The notes: generated from the letters alone by a model not told the origin. Counted from the stretch's first letter, positions 54,018 to 62,840 are shown. The stretch is DNA of 64,000 nt from an uncultured Lachnospiraceae bacterium (GCA_934408585.1 CAKRVA010000007.1:1-64000), one strand, 5' to 3'. Program-made: numbers and translations.

Positions 54018-54066
54018 TATAGTATGTTACAATAATCAAAGACACTTTGGAAAAGGAGTTATGGGT

Positions 54067-55011
54067 ATGGCAAGCGTAAAACTTGAGAGTATTGTGGAAA
54101 AATTAAAGCTGGAAAATCTGACACCTGAAATTGATATTTCCAAAATTAAAATCAAACAACCGGATATTAACCGTCCGGCATTACAGATGGCTGGTTATTT
54201 TGAACACTTTGAGGAAACAAGATTACAGGTAATCGGTTTTGTGGAATATACGTATATGGAGGGCTTACCAAAAGCACGGCAGAAGGAAATTTTTACAAGA
54301 CTGCTTTCTTATGATATACCGGCAATTATCTTTAGCAGAGAGTTACAGCCGAATCCATTGTTTAAAGAAATTGCGCTAGAACATAACATCCCATTGTTTT
54401 CTACCAAGAAAGCAACATCTGCATTTATGGCAGAGATTATTCGTTGGCTGAATGTCATGCTGGCACCCTGTATTTCTGTTCACGGGGTATTGGTAGACGT
54501 CTTTGGTGAAGGTGTACTGATTACCGGTGAGAGTGGAATTGGTAAATCAGAAGCAGCTCTGGAGCTGATAAAGAGAGGACACCGTCTTGTTACGGATGAT
54601 GCGGTAGAAATCCGAAAAGTTTCGGATGATACGCTTGTTGGTTCTGCTCCGGATATTACAAAGCACTTTATTGAGTTGCGTGGTATTGGTATTATTGATG
54701 TTAAGACGTTGTTTGGTGTGTCCAGTGTTAAAGATACGCAGAACATTGATTTGGTAATCCGTCTGGAAGACTGGGACAAAGAAAAGGAATATGACCGTCT
54801 GGGTCTGGAAGAGGAATATACAGAATACCTCGGAAATAAGGTAGTATGTCATAACATTCCGATTCGCCCGGGACGTAATCTTGCCGTTATCTGTGAATCG
54901 GCAGCAATCAATCACCGTCAGAAAAAGATGGGATACAATGCGGCACAGGAGCTTTACCGCAGAGTACAGGAATCTTTGACCAGAAGACGTGATGAGGATG
55001 ATGAAGACTAA
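54067..55011 (+). CDS. hprK: HPr kinase/phosphorylase
   Basis: 314 residues from the ATG at 54067, eight bases after AAGGAG; the ATG at 54061 is too near. A bifunctional sensor kinase that phosphorylates and dephosphorylates Ser46 of HPr and Crh, driving CcpA-dependent catabolite control. Motifs: HGVLVDVFGEGVLITG with the catalytic His, Walker A GESGIGKSEAALELIKRGH, RLVTDDAVEI and the signature LRGIGIIDVKTLFGV. Its candidate substrates are encoded at 31314 and 58608. Confidence 0.96.
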   Translation: MASVKLESIVEKLKLENLTPEIDISKIKIKQPDINRPALQMAGYFEHFEETRLQVIGFVEYTYMEGLPKARQKEIFTRLLSYDIPAIIFSRELQPNPLFKEIALEHNIPLFSTKKATSAFMAEIIRWLNVMLAPCISVHGVLVDVFGEGVLITGESGIGKSEAALELIKRGHRLVTDDAVEIRKVSDDTLVGSAPDITKHFIELRGIGIIDVKTLFGVSSVKDTQNIDLVIRLEDWDKEKEYDRLGLEEEYTEYLGNKVVCHNIPIRPGRNLAVICESAAINHRQKKMGYNAAQELYRRVQESLTRRRDEDDED

Positions 55012-55081
55012 ATAGAGAAGTACAAAATTTAGGAATAAAACACAAAAAGAATAATAAAAATAAAGAGAGGTATTACAGATA

Positions 55082-56020
55082 ATGAGTCAGTATGTTTTTG
55101 GAGTAGATATTGGAGGAACAACCGTAAAACTTGGATTATTTGATGGCGAGGGAAATCTGCTTGAAAAATGGGAAATTCCAACTCGAAAAGAGAATGATGG
55201 AAGCAAAATTCTTCCGGATGTTGCCGAGAGTATTGAAAAGAAAATCAAAGAAAAGAATATAGAACGCAAGGATGTTGTGGGTGTTGGTGTAGGAGCACCG
55301 GGACCGATTGATGTAGAAGGAACCGTGCATAAGGCAGCAAACCTCGGTTGGGGGGAATTCAGTATTCGGGATACCTTAAATGGTATTCTTCAGCTTCCGG
55401 TTATGGCAGGAAATGATGCAAATGTTGCCGCCCTTGGAGAAATGTGGCGAGGCGGCGGCAAGGGAGCACAGAATCTGATTGTTGTTACACTTGGAACCGG
55501 TGTAGGCGGTGGAATTATTATCAACGGTAAAATGCTTACCGGAGCAACCGGAGCCGGTGGAGAAATCGGTCATATTCATGTGGAAGATGATGAAACAGAA
55601 GTTTGCGGATGCGGAAATAAGGGCTGTCTGGAGCAATATACATCTGCAACAGGTGTTACCAGACTTGCAAAACGTAAATTGGCAGCCAGCGAAAAAGACA
55701 GTGTTTTACGTAAGGGACCTATTTCAGCCAAAACAGTTTTTGACGCTGTAAAAGCAAAAGATGAACTTGCAATGGAAATCGCACAGGAATTCGGATACTA
55801 TCTTGGAAGAGAACTTGCGGCAATTGCAACGGTAGTAAATCCGGAAGCAATTGTTATCGGAGGAGGCGTTTCCAAGGCAGGAGAAGTTTTGATTGACTAT
55901 TTGAAGCCATATTATGACAAGTACGTTTTCCATAGTAACAAAAATGTAAAATTTGCACTTGCAACATTGGGAAATGATGCCGGTATCTATGGCGCAGCTA
56001 AATTAGTATTAGATCTTTAA
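55082..56020 (+). CDS. ROK family glucokinase
   Basis: A 312-residue sugar kinase. Motifs: VFGVDIGGTTVKLGLFDGEG (phosphate-1), GNDANVAALGEMWRGGGKG, VVTLGTGVGGGIIINGKM, the glucose-binding GAGGEIGHIHV and the ROK zinc finger CGCGNKGCLEQYTSATG. AGAGAGG precedes the ATG. Glucose is the likely substrate, as for GlcK of Gram-positive bacteria, and the neighbouring hprK supports a carbon-use role. The next gene, murB, starts one base after its stop. Confidence 0.93.
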   Translation: MSQYVFGVDIGGTTVKLGLFDGEGNLLEKWEIPTRKENDGSKILPDVAESIEKKIKEKNIERKDVVGVGVGAPGPIDVEGTVHKAANLGWGEFSIRDTLNGILQLPVMAGNDANVAALGEMWRGGGKGAQNLIVVTLGTGVGGGIIINGKMLTGATGAGGEIGHIHVEDDETEVCGCGNKGCLEQYTSATGVTRLAKRKLAASEKDSVLRKGPISAKTVFDAVKAKDELAMEIAQEFGYYLGRELAAIATVVNPEAIVIGGGVSKAGEVLIDYLKPYYDKYVFHSNKNVKFALATLGNDAGIYGAAKLVLDL

Positions 56021-56021
56021 A

Positions 56022-56957
56022 ATGGCAGGTAACGGCGTGAAATTTTTAGACTCAGCAATTTATCAGTATATATGTGAACATATTCCGGAAGAAGATATTT
56101 TATTGAATGAGCCCATGAGCCGTCATACGACATTCCGTGTGGGTGGCGAGGCAAAAGCACTTTTGAAAATAAAAAGTGAAGAACAGCTATTGACGTTGAT
56201 TCCCTATTTTCAGAAGACGGGCACAGAATATTTCATAATTGGAAATGGAAGTAATCTGCTGGTTGGAGATAAAGGATACCAGGGAATTATTCTTCAGATT
56301 GCCGGTAATATGAAAGATATTACCGTTGATGGTACAACAATGACGGTAAAAGCCGGATGCTTAATGTCAGAGGTTGCAAGAGCTGCATGTGAGCACGGAC
56401 TTACCGGTTTTGAATTTGCCTCCGGAATTCCGGGAACTATCGGTGGCGGCGTAGTGATGAATGCCGGCGCGTACGATGGTGAAATGAAACAGGTAGTGGA
56501 ATGGGTTCGTGTCATGAATTCGGATGGTGAAATTCTTGAACTGTCGAATGATGATATGGAATTTTCCTATCGCAATAGTGTAATCAAAAACCGGAAGTTT
56601 GTTGTTTTACAGGTGAAATTGTCTTTGCAGGAGGGAAACCGGGAAGAAATTCATGCCAGAATGGCAGAATTGAACCGGAGACGCAGAGAAAAACAACCAT
56701 TGGAATATCCGAGTGCCGGCAGTACCTTTAAACGTCCCGAAGGATATTATGCAGGAAAGCTGATTATGGATGCCGGGTTACGCGGTTACTCCATTGGGGG
56801 CGCCGGTGTTTCGGAAAAGCATTGTGGATTTGTGATTAATAAGGGAAAAGCTACCGCAGCAGATGTGGCAGAAGTAATACAGGAAGTACAGGAAAGAATT
56901 AAAAAGAAATTTGGAGTGACGCTGGAAACAGAAGTTATTTTTCTTGGAGATTTTTAA
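56022..56957 (+). CDS. murB: UDP-N-acetylenolpyruvoylglucosamine reductase
   Basis: 311 residues. A flavoenzyme making UDP-MurNAc in the cytoplasmic phase of peptidoglycan synthesis. Motifs: HTTFRVGGEA, IIGNGSNLLVGD, FEFASGIPGTIGGGVVMNAGAY, the catalytic YPSAGSTFKRP and GYSIGGAGVSEKHCGFVIN. The length and the GSTFKRP ending of the active-site loop fit the Gram-positive type IIa. The ATG at 56022 has no clear ribosome site and probably relies on coupling to the previous gene; a GTG at 56037 is possible. Confidence 0.95.
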   Translation: MAGNGVKFLDSAIYQYICEHIPEEDILLNEPMSRHTTFRVGGEAKALLKIKSEEQLLTLIPYFQKTGTEYFIIGNGSNLLVGDKGYQGIILQIAGNMKDITVDGTTMTVKAGCLMSEVARAACEHGLTGFEFASGIPGTIGGGVVMNAGAYDGEMKQVVEWVRVMNSDGEILELSNDDMEFSYRNSVIKNRKFVVLQVKLSLQEGNREEIHARMAELNRRRREKQPLEYPSAGSTFKRPEGYYAGKLIMDAGLRGYSIGGAGVSEKHCGFVINKGKATAADVAEVIQEVQERIKKKFGVTLETEVIFLGDF

Positions 56958-56958
56958 T

Positions 56959-57822
56959 ATGCGTTTTGTGGTTGTAACAGGAATGAGCGGCGGAGGAAAA
57001 AGTACGGCACTCCGTATGTTGGAGGACGCAGGTTTTTACTGTGTAGATAATCTTCCGGTTCCGTTAATTGAAAAATTCGTAGAATTGATTGCCATGCCGA
57101 ACAGCGAAGTGACAAAAGTGGCTTTGGGGCTTGATGTGCGTGCGGACCAGCCGTTTGAAGATGCACGAAAGGCGCTTCAGACACTTCGGGAAAACGGCTA
57201 TCCTTTTGAGATTTTATTTCTGGATGCCGGGGATGCGGAGCTTTTGAAGCGCTATAAGGAAACCAGACGGGTTCACCCGTTGTCTTCCATTGGCAGAATT
57301 GAAGATGGAATTCACATGGAACGTGAAATTCTGAAAGGAATACGGGAAGAGTCCGACTATGTGATTGATACTTCAAGACTTTTGACAAGAGAGTTAAAGG
57401 AAGAACTTAACCGGATTTTTGTGGAAAATGAGAAATACAATAATCTTATGGTTACGATTCTCTCCTTTGGATTTAAATATGGGGTTCCGGCTGATGTGGA
57501 CTTGCTGTTTGATGTGAGATTTTTGCCGAATCCGTTTTATATTGAAGAACTACGCCATAAAACGGGGAATGAAAAGGAAGTACAGGATTATGTATTCAGC
57601 TTCCCGGAGGCACATATTTTTATTGATAAATTAATGGATATGCTTCAATTTCTGATTCCCAATTATGTGAAAGAGGGAAAGAATCAACTGGTTATCGGAA
57701 TCGGTTGTACCGGAGGGAAACATCGAAGCGTAACCCTGGCAAACAGTCTGTATGAGCAGCTGAAAAATCAGGGCGATTATGGATTGAAGATGTTACATCG
57801 TGATTTGGGACAGACGATATAG
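56959..57822 (+). CDS. rapZ: RapZ/YvcJ family nucleotide-binding protein
   Basis: 287 residues from the ATG at 56959, nine bases after GGAG. A P-loop protein; in Gram-negative bacteria RapZ is an adaptor for RNase E, and in Bacillus YvcJ affects competence. Walker A VVTGMSGGGKSTALRMLE, a second NTP site region FLDAGDAELLKRYKETRRVHPL and the C-terminal ligand-binding IGIGCTGGKHRSV are intact. One base separates it from murB. In Bacillus yvcK follows yvcJ; here whiA comes directly. Confidence 0.95.
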   Translation: MRFVVVTGMSGGGKSTALRMLEDAGFYCVDNLPVPLIEKFVELIAMPNSEVTKVALGLDVRADQPFEDARKALQTLRENGYPFEILFLDAGDAELLKRYKETRRVHPLSSIGRIEDGIHMEREILKGIREESDYVIDTSRLLTRELKEELNRIFVENEKYNNLMVTILSFGFKYGVPADVDLLFDVRFLPNPFYIEELRHKTGNEKEVQDYVFSFPEAHIFIDKLMDMLQFLIPNYVKEGKNQLVIGIGCTGGKHRSVTLANSLYEQLKNQGDYGLKMLHRDLGQTI

Positions 57823-57833
57823 AGGATTTTTTT

Positions 57834-58589
57834 ATGTCATTTTCATCACAGGTAAAAGAAGAACTGGAAAAGGTCATTCCGTCTTCCAGACATTGTAAGC
57901 TGGCAGAATATCAGGCACTCGCGATTTTTGGCTACGAAAGAAAATACTTTACATTGTGGAAAAAAAACATTATGATAAATGAGTGCGTGGACAAGGTGGT
58001 TCAAAATCCTTTGATTTTGAAGCAGAATTGCTGTAAAAGAGCCTTTTTACGCGGTGCATTTCTTTGTGTCGGTTCGATGAGTGACCCAAACAAAGCATAT
58101 CATTTGGAATTTGTTTGTGAAATAGAAGAACAGGCAGAAATGCTGCAGGAACTGATTGCTCATTTTGATTTGGAAACAAAAATCATTTGCAGAAAAAATC
58201 ATTATGTAGTATATATGAAAGAAGGTTCTGCAATTGTAGACCTCTTGAATGTAATCGGAGCGAGAATTTCTCTGATGAATCTGGAAAACCTTCGGGTTGA
58301 AAAAGAAGTGCGCAATTCTGTGAACCGTAAAGTAAATTGTGAAGCGGCAAACATTTCAAAAACGGTACATGCCGCCAGCAAGCAGATTGAGGATATTATT
58401 TATATTCAGAAACATTATGGAATGCAGAATCTGCCGGAGCAACTGCGTGAAATGGCAGAAGTGCGTTTGGAACATCCGGAGAGTTCTTTACAGGAGTTGG
58501 GAAGATACCTTAATCCGCCGGTTGGTAAATCCGGCGTCAATCATAGATTACGCAAATTGAGTGAACTCGCTGAAAGGATTAGGGTGTAA
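57834..58589 (+). CDS. whiA: DNA-binding protein WhiA, shortened
   Basis: 251 residues, about 60 fewer than usual (roughly 300-320). The start FSSQVKEELEKVIPSSRHCK and everything from NCCKRAFLRGAFLCVGSMSD on match WhiA: the second LAGLIDADG-like half with SDPNKAYHLEFVCE, the segment NRKVNCEAANISKTV and the C-terminal helix-turn-helix QELGRYLNPPVGKSGVNHRL. What is missing lies between about residues 35 and 65, where the first LAGLIDADG half normally sits. No frameshift is visible. WhiA controls cell division and sporulation in some Gram-positives. It follows rapZ by 11 bp. Confidence 0.9.
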   Translation: MSFSSQVKEELEKVIPSSRHCKLAEYQALAIFGYERKYFTLWKKNIMINECVDKVVQNPLILKQNCCKRAFLRGAFLCVGSMSDPNKAYHLEFVCEIEEQAEMLQELIAHFDLETKIICRKNHYVVYMKEGSAIVDLLNVIGARISLMNLENLRVEKEVRNSVNRKVNCEAANISKTVHAASKQIEDIIYIQKHYGMQNLPEQLREMAEVRLEHPESSLQELGRYLNPPVGKSGVNHRLRKLSELAERIRV

Positions 58590-58607
58590 AGGAGGAGACA
58601 AAACATT

Positions 58608-58871
58608 ATGATGGAAAAGTCTATTAAAATTCAATTAACCGGTGGATTGGAAGCAAGACCAATTGCCATGCTTGTACAGGTAGCGAGTCAGTATGACAGT
58701 TCTGTATATCTTGAAACAGAAGGCAAAAAGGTAAATGCAAAAAGCATTATGGGTATGATGAGCCTTGCACTTGGAGAAGGAGCCGAAGTAAAAATCGTTA
58801 CAGACGGTCCCGACGAAGAGCAGGCAATGGCAGGTATGGAAGATTACCTGAGCAATTCCGAAACAAAATAA
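58608..58871 (+). CDS. Crh-like HPr family protein lacking His15
   Basis: 87 residues. At the position of the catalytic histidine the sequence is TGGLEARPIAML: Glu15 instead of His, so it cannot carry the PTS phosphoryl group. Ser46 is kept in VNAKSIMGMMSLALGEG at the canonical position. Bacillus Crh has the same logic with Gln15. Bacillus crh also lies in the yvcJ-yvcK-yvcL(whiA)-crh group, so gene order supports the assignment. HprK is encoded 4 kb upstream. Expected role: Ser-phosphorylated cofactor of CcpA, not PTS transport. GGAGG precedes the ATG. Confidence 0.92.
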   Translation: MMEKSIKIQLTGGLEARPIAMLVQVASQYDSSVYLETEGKKVNAKSIMGMMSLALGEGAEVKIVTDGPDEEQAMAGMEDYLSNSETK

Positions 58872-58964
58872 AAAGACATGAAGAAGGGCTGTTTTATTGT
58901 CATCTATGGCAATACTATGGCTCTTTTTTGATAAAAATAATTCTTACTTTAGAGGAAAAACGCT

Positions 58965-59858
58965 ATGGACAAAAAGAAAATGTTATTTGTTTATAATCCT
59001 AAAGCAGGAAAAGAAAAAATTCGGAGCAATCTCCTTGATATTATTGATACGTTTGCAAAGGCAGGATATGAAGTTACTGCATATCCGACCCAGTTTGCCG
59101 GAGATGGCATAAAGGCGGTTACCGGCAGAAAAAAAGATTATTATGATATGATTGCCTGTTGTGGCGGGGATGGAACACTTGATGAAGTGGTAACGGGGAT
59201 GATGCAGTGTGAGGAACGCATTCCCATCGGTTATGTACCTGCCGGAAGCACAAATGATTTCGCAGGAAGTCTTCGGATTCCGCGAAATATGTCGGCTGCT
59301 GCGGATGTTGTTGTGTGGGGAAAACCGTTCGCATGTGATGTGGGTGTGTTTAATGATGACTATTTTGTGTATATTGCGGCATTTGGTCTGTTTACCGAAG
59401 TTTCCTATGCAACAAGACAGGATATGAAAAATGTACTTGGTCATATGGCATATCTGCTGGAGGGAGTCAAAAGCCTTTCCAACATAAAATCCTATCATTT
59501 GCATATCAAATGTGCAGAACTCGATGTAGAGGATGATTTTTTGTATGGAATGATTACAAACTCCACTTCAGTCGGTGGTTTTAAGAATATTACAGGAAAA
59601 AATGTACGTCTGGATGATGGAAAATTTGAAGTTACCCTGATTAAAAGACCGACAAATCCATTGGAAATCAATCAGATTATGGCTTCTCTTTTGAACCGGA
59701 ACATCAGCACAGAGAGTATGTATTGCTTCAAAACACAGGAAATGGAGATAATTTCAGAGGAAGAAATTCCATGGACTCTGGATGGAGAATTTGGTGGAAA
59801 TCATCAGAATGTGCATATAAAAAATGAAAAAGAAGCCTTACAGATAAAAGTCCCGTAA
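58965..59858 (+). CDS. Diacylglycerol/lipid kinase family protein (YegS/BmrU-like)
   Basis: 297 residues. A DAGK catalytic domain: VYNPKAGKEK at the start, IACCGGDGTLDEVVTGMM (the nucleotide-binding GGDGT) and YVPAGSTNDFAGSLRIP. The second half has the YegS-like beta-sandwich ending in WTLDGEFGG. AGAGGA precedes the ATG. DagK of Firmicutes phosphorylates diacylglycerol, recycling it from lipoteichoic acid synthesis; which lipid is used here is not shown by the sequence. Confidence 0.92.
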   Translation: MDKKKMLFVYNPKAGKEKIRSNLLDIIDTFAKAGYEVTAYPTQFAGDGIKAVTGRKKDYYDMIACCGGDGTLDEVVTGMMQCEERIPIGYVPAGSTNDFAGSLRIPRNMSAAADVVVWGKPFACDVGVFNDDYFVYIAAFGLFTEVSYATRQDMKNVLGHMAYLLEGVKSLSNIKSYHLHIKCAELDVEDDFLYGMITNSTSVGGFKNITGKNVRLDDGKFEVTLIKRPTNPLEINQIMASLLNRNISTESMYCFKTQEMEIISEEEIPWTLDGEFGGNHQNVHIKNEKEALQIKVP

Positions 59859-59899
59859 AGAATTTTCAATTTTTGGTTTTCATTTCCAGGCGAATCGGT

Positions 59900-59905
59900 T
59901 ATAAT
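59900..59905 (+). promoter_or_regulatory. -10 element of the fba promoter
   Basis: TATAAT at 59900-59905, 52 bp before fba. The -35 side is weak (TTTTCA at 59877-59882, 17 bp away). Confidence 0.45.
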
Positions 59906-59956
59906 ATGTAACGTCTAGGATATTATAATTTTATATAAAGAAAGGATGATAAAAAA

Positions 59957-60925
59957 ATGCCATTAGTAACAACAAAAGAAATGTTCAAGAAGGCATATGA
60001 TGGCGGATACGCTATCGGAGCTTTCAACGTAAACAACATGGAAATCGTACAAGGTATTACAGAAGCTGCTGGCGAATTAAACAGCCCTGTTATTCTTCAG
60101 GTATCTAAAGGAGCTCGTGCATATGCAAATCATACTTACCTTGTAAAATTAGTAGAAGCAGCAGTTATTGAGAATCCTCAGATTCCAATCGCTCTTCACT
60201 TAGACCATGGTGATAGCTTTGAATTATGTAAGTCCTGTATCGATGGCGGATTTACTTCCGTTATGATCGATGCTTCTTCAAAGTCCTTTGAAGACAACAT
60301 CGCTCTTACCAAGCAGGTTGTTGAGTATGCACATGCTCACGGCGTAGTAGTAGAAGCTGAATTAGGTACTCTTGCAGGTATCGAAGATGAAGTAGTTGTA
60401 GAAGCTGGTAAAGAAGCTTATACCCGCCCGGAAGAAGTTGAAGAGTTCGTTGACAGAACAGGATGTGACTCTCTTGCAATCGCAATCGGAACTTCTCATG
60501 GTGCTTACAAGTTTACAGCTGCTCAGTGTACACGTAATGCAGATGGAATTCTTGTTCCACCTCCACTTCGTTTCGACGTTTTGGAAGAATGTATTAAGAG
60601 ATTACCTGGATTCCCTATCGTACTTCATGGTTCTTCTTCTGTTCCTCAGGAATTTGTTAAGATGGTTAACCAGTACGGTGGAAATATGCCGGATGCAGTT
60701 GGTATTCCGGAAGAACAGCTTCGTAAGGCTGCTGAACTTGCTGTATGTAAGATTAATATCGACTCCGATATCCGTCTTGCTATGACAGGTAACATCCGTA
60801 AGTACTTTGCAGAACATCCGGATCATTTCGATCCTCGTCAGTACTTAAAGCCAGCTCGTCAGGCTGTTAAGGATATGGTTGCTCATAAGATTCTTCATGT
60901 TCTTGGTTCTGACGGAAAGGCTTAA
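59957..60925 (+). CDS. fba: Fructose-bisphosphate aldolase, class II
   Basis: 322 residues. A zinc aldolase of glycolysis, cleaving fructose-1,6-bisphosphate. Motifs: YAIGAFNVNNMEIVQGI, the zinc-binding ALHLDHGDSFELC, the metal-site EAELGTLAGIEDEV and GTSHGAYKF. Strong AAAGGATG ribosome site. Codon use differs from its neighbours: many GCT, CGT and AAG-type codons favoured by highly expressed genes. It has its own promoter and terminator, so it is a single transcription unit. Confidence 0.96.
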   Translation: MPLVTTKEMFKKAYDGGYAIGAFNVNNMEIVQGITEAAGELNSPVILQVSKGARAYANHTYLVKLVEAAVIENPQIPIALHLDHGDSFELCKSCIDGGFTSVMIDASSKSFEDNIALTKQVVEYAHAHGVVVEAELGTLAGIEDEVVVEAGKEAYTRPEEVEEFVDRTGCDSLAIAIGTSHGAYKFTAAQCTRNADGILVPPPLRFDVLEECIKRLPGFPIVLHGSSSVPQEFVKMVNQYGGNMPDAVGIPEEQLRKAAELAVCKINIDSDIRLAMTGNIRKYFAEHPDHFDPRQYLKPARQAVKDMVAHKILHVLGSDGKA

Positions 60926-60950
60926 ATATTACGGTAAATAAGCAAAAATT

Positions 60951-60978
60951 AAAGTGGAAGCTTCGGCTTCCACTTTTT
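60951..60978 (+). terminator. Terminator after fba
   Basis: A perfect 11-bp stem AAAGTGGAAGC/GCTTCCACTTT capped by a TTCG tetraloop and followed by T residues. Confidence 0.92.
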
Positions 60979-61134
60979 GTGTGTTCATAATTTGTTTACA
61001 AATTATTTCAAAAATCTTCATTTACGTATCATCCTTTAGACATTTTCCCATCCTATACTAAGAGCATAAGATACAGAACAAATAAAAAAGCTTACAACAA
61101 AGTAATTGATTTATTAATAACTTTTTCATAATAA

Positions 61135-61164
61135 ATGCCAAGCAAAACCAGTTTTGCTTGGCAT
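61135..61164. terminator. Hairpin, terminator for the cyclophilin gene
   Basis: A perfect 13-bp stem ATGCCAAGCAAAA/TTTTGCTTGGCAT with a four-base loop, 28 bp beyond the stop of the minus-strand gene. Its T tract is weak on the minus side (ATTTATTATG). Confidence 0.7.
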
Positions 61165-61191
61165 CCTCCCTTTTTAGGGGTCTTTATACAC

Positions 61192-61713
61192 TTAATACTT
61201 TTCCGGTTCAGGATATTCCACACCAAATGTTTCAACAGTAACGGTTTTCATGCGCTGGTCTTCGAGAGGACGGTCGCTGTAATCCGTTGCAGTTTCTGCA
61301 ATTTTGTTTACAACATCCATTCCTTCGATGATTTTTCCAAATGCAGCATAGGAACCATCCAGATGTGGAGAGTTTTTATGCATAATAAAGAATTGTGAAC
61401 CTGCGGAGTTTGGCATCATGCTTCTTGCCATAGAGAGAACACCTTCGGTATGCTTTAAATCATTTTTGAAGCCGTTCTGTGCAAATTCACCCTTGATGCT
61501 GTATCCGGGACCACCCATGCCGGTTCCTTCCGGGTCACCGCCCTGAATCATAAATCCACGAATGACTCTGTGGAAAATTAAACCATCATAGAAATTTTTC
61601 TGAATTAGGCTAATAAAATTATTTACGGAAATCGGTGCAATTTCAGGATAAAGCTCTGCTTTCATGACATCTCCGTTTTCCATGGTAAAAGTGACAATTG
61701 GATTTTGTGCCAT
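61192..61713 (-). CDS. Peptidyl-prolyl cis-trans isomerase, cyclophilin type
   Basis: 173 residues from the ATG at 61713, behind AAAGGAATGTATCTT; the frame to 61731 adds six residues not expected. A cytoplasmic cyclophilin (no signal peptide) that speeds proline isomerisation in folding. Active-site motifs: FHRVIRGFMIQGGDPEGTG, GVLSMARSMMPNSAGSQFFI and HLDGSYAAFGKIIEG. It is a single gene on the minus strand, upstream of its own terminator. Confidence 0.94.
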   Translation of the reverse strand: MAQNPIVTFTMENGDVMKAELYPEIAPISVNNFISLIQKNFYDGLIFHRVIRGFMIQGGDPEGTGMGGPGYSIKGEFAQNGFKNDLKHTEGVLSMARSMMPNSAGSQFFIMHKNSPHLDGSYAAFGKIIEGMDVVNKIAETATDYSDRPLEDQRMKTVTVETFGVEYPEPEKY

Positions 61714-61793
61714 AAGATACATTCCTTTCATTTAAGAATAAAATAAAATTACGTTTTCTATTGTAACATAGGAAAGCGGGGACTTCCAGTATT

Positions 61794-62657
61794 TCATGTA
61801 TGGCAAAGGTAACGGATATGTGGAACGTTACGGATAAGAACCTGCTCCATTGGCTGAAATCCGAGCCGCGTCAACAAACGAATGGAATTTTTATTCCCGG
61901 GATGGACAAATGCCTGTACTTCGGGGAAAAATAACTCTTCTTTGGCATACGTAAGGATGGCACGGCAAATTTCATAAGTGAACCCCTGATGCTGGAAGTT
62001 AATGTCTGTAACAAATCCAAGTTCCGGAAGTTCATAACCTTCACGGACACTCAGACCGGCACGACCGATGACGCTTCCGGTGGAACGATGGATGACCGTC
62101 CAGAATCCAAATCCATAAAAACCGTAAATTTTCTCAATATAGTTTTTTAAATAAGCACATTCTTCGTCACGCTCCGGAAATAAATTTTCCATATATTCTG
62201 TTATGGCAGGATGTTCGTATATCTTATAAAATGCATCAATATCATCCAGCGTGCTCTCCCGTAAAATCAGATTGGAAGTACGCAGAATTTCCCAGGGAAG
62301 ACCGGCAAGACGCCGATATGCTTTTTCATAAGAGTCATATGTCAGGGCAAACAGATCCTCTACCGCATACGGAGTGGCAGAAAAATCCTCGGAACGGTTT
62401 TGGGAATGATATAATGCAATCGTAAAAAATCCCTCTTTTATGAGATGATTTAACGCATCGGAAGAATCGGTAATGAGGAGCGTTGTGGAAATATCTCCGA
62501 TGGAGAAAGAAGACATTTTTGAAACGGGTATCATAACCAGTTGAAGAGCTTCTGGCTGAGGACAGCTCTCACGTATAGCGTCAAAAAGAATGCTTTCATT
62601 TGCGTGCACTTCCTGGTAAAAAGTGTCTGTAAGAAAAAACAGTATTGTTGTCAACAT
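61794..62657 (-). CDS. GNAT family N-acetyltransferase with N-terminal extra domain
   Basis: 287 residues from the ATG at 62657, six bases after GAGG; the ATG at 62669 is possible but has no ribosome site. From about residue 128 it is a GNAT domain (LRTSNLILRESTLDDIDAFY, the acetyl-CoA-site region GSVIGRAGLSV and VHPGNKNSIRLLTRLGF) of the RimJ/RimL type. The first 125 residues (TTLLITDSSDALNHLIKEGF, then FSATPYAVEDLFAL) resemble the degenerate HAD-like domain fused to GNATs in Lachnospiraceae, as I recall it. Substrate unknown. Confidence 0.85.
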   Translation of the reverse strand: MLTTILFFLTDTFYQEVHANESILFDAIRESCPQPEALQLVMIPVSKMSSFSIGDISTTLLITDSSDALNHLIKEGFFTIALYHSQNRSEDFSATPYAVEDLFALTYDSYEKAYRRLAGLPWEILRTSNLILRESTLDDIDAFYKIYEHPAITEYMENLFPERDEECAYLKNYIEKIYGFYGFGFWTVIHRSTGSVIGRAGLSVREGYELPELGFVTDINFQHQGFTYEICRAILTYAKEELFFPEVQAFVHPGNKNSIRLLTRLGFQPMEQVLIRNVPHIRYLCHT

Positions 62658-62729
62658 AGGGAACCTCATATTTTTGTTAAATGACCTGTCAATAGTTTAC
62701 CACAAAATGGGAAAATCCGCTTGTATGAA

Positions 62730-62758
62730 TTGACATCACACGCCCTTTTGGATAGAAT
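62730..62758 (+). promoter_or_regulatory. Sigma-A-type promoter of metG
   Basis: A perfect TTGACA at 62730-62735, a 17-bp spacer and TAGAAT at 62753-62758. The transcribed leader before metG would be about 75 bases. Confidence 0.68.
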
Positions 62759-62840
62759 TAAATATATATGCATATTAGCGGGAAATTACAGAAAATTGCA
62801 ACGTAATGACAAGATACGAATATGCATGGAAAGGAACATC

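Noticed and set aside
62759..62840. T-box or other riboswitch in front of metG
   Set aside because: With the promoter at 62730-62758 the leader is only about 75 bases, too short for a T-box. I see no antiterminator motif or terminator hairpin. A repeated ATATGCAT in the leader is noted but short.
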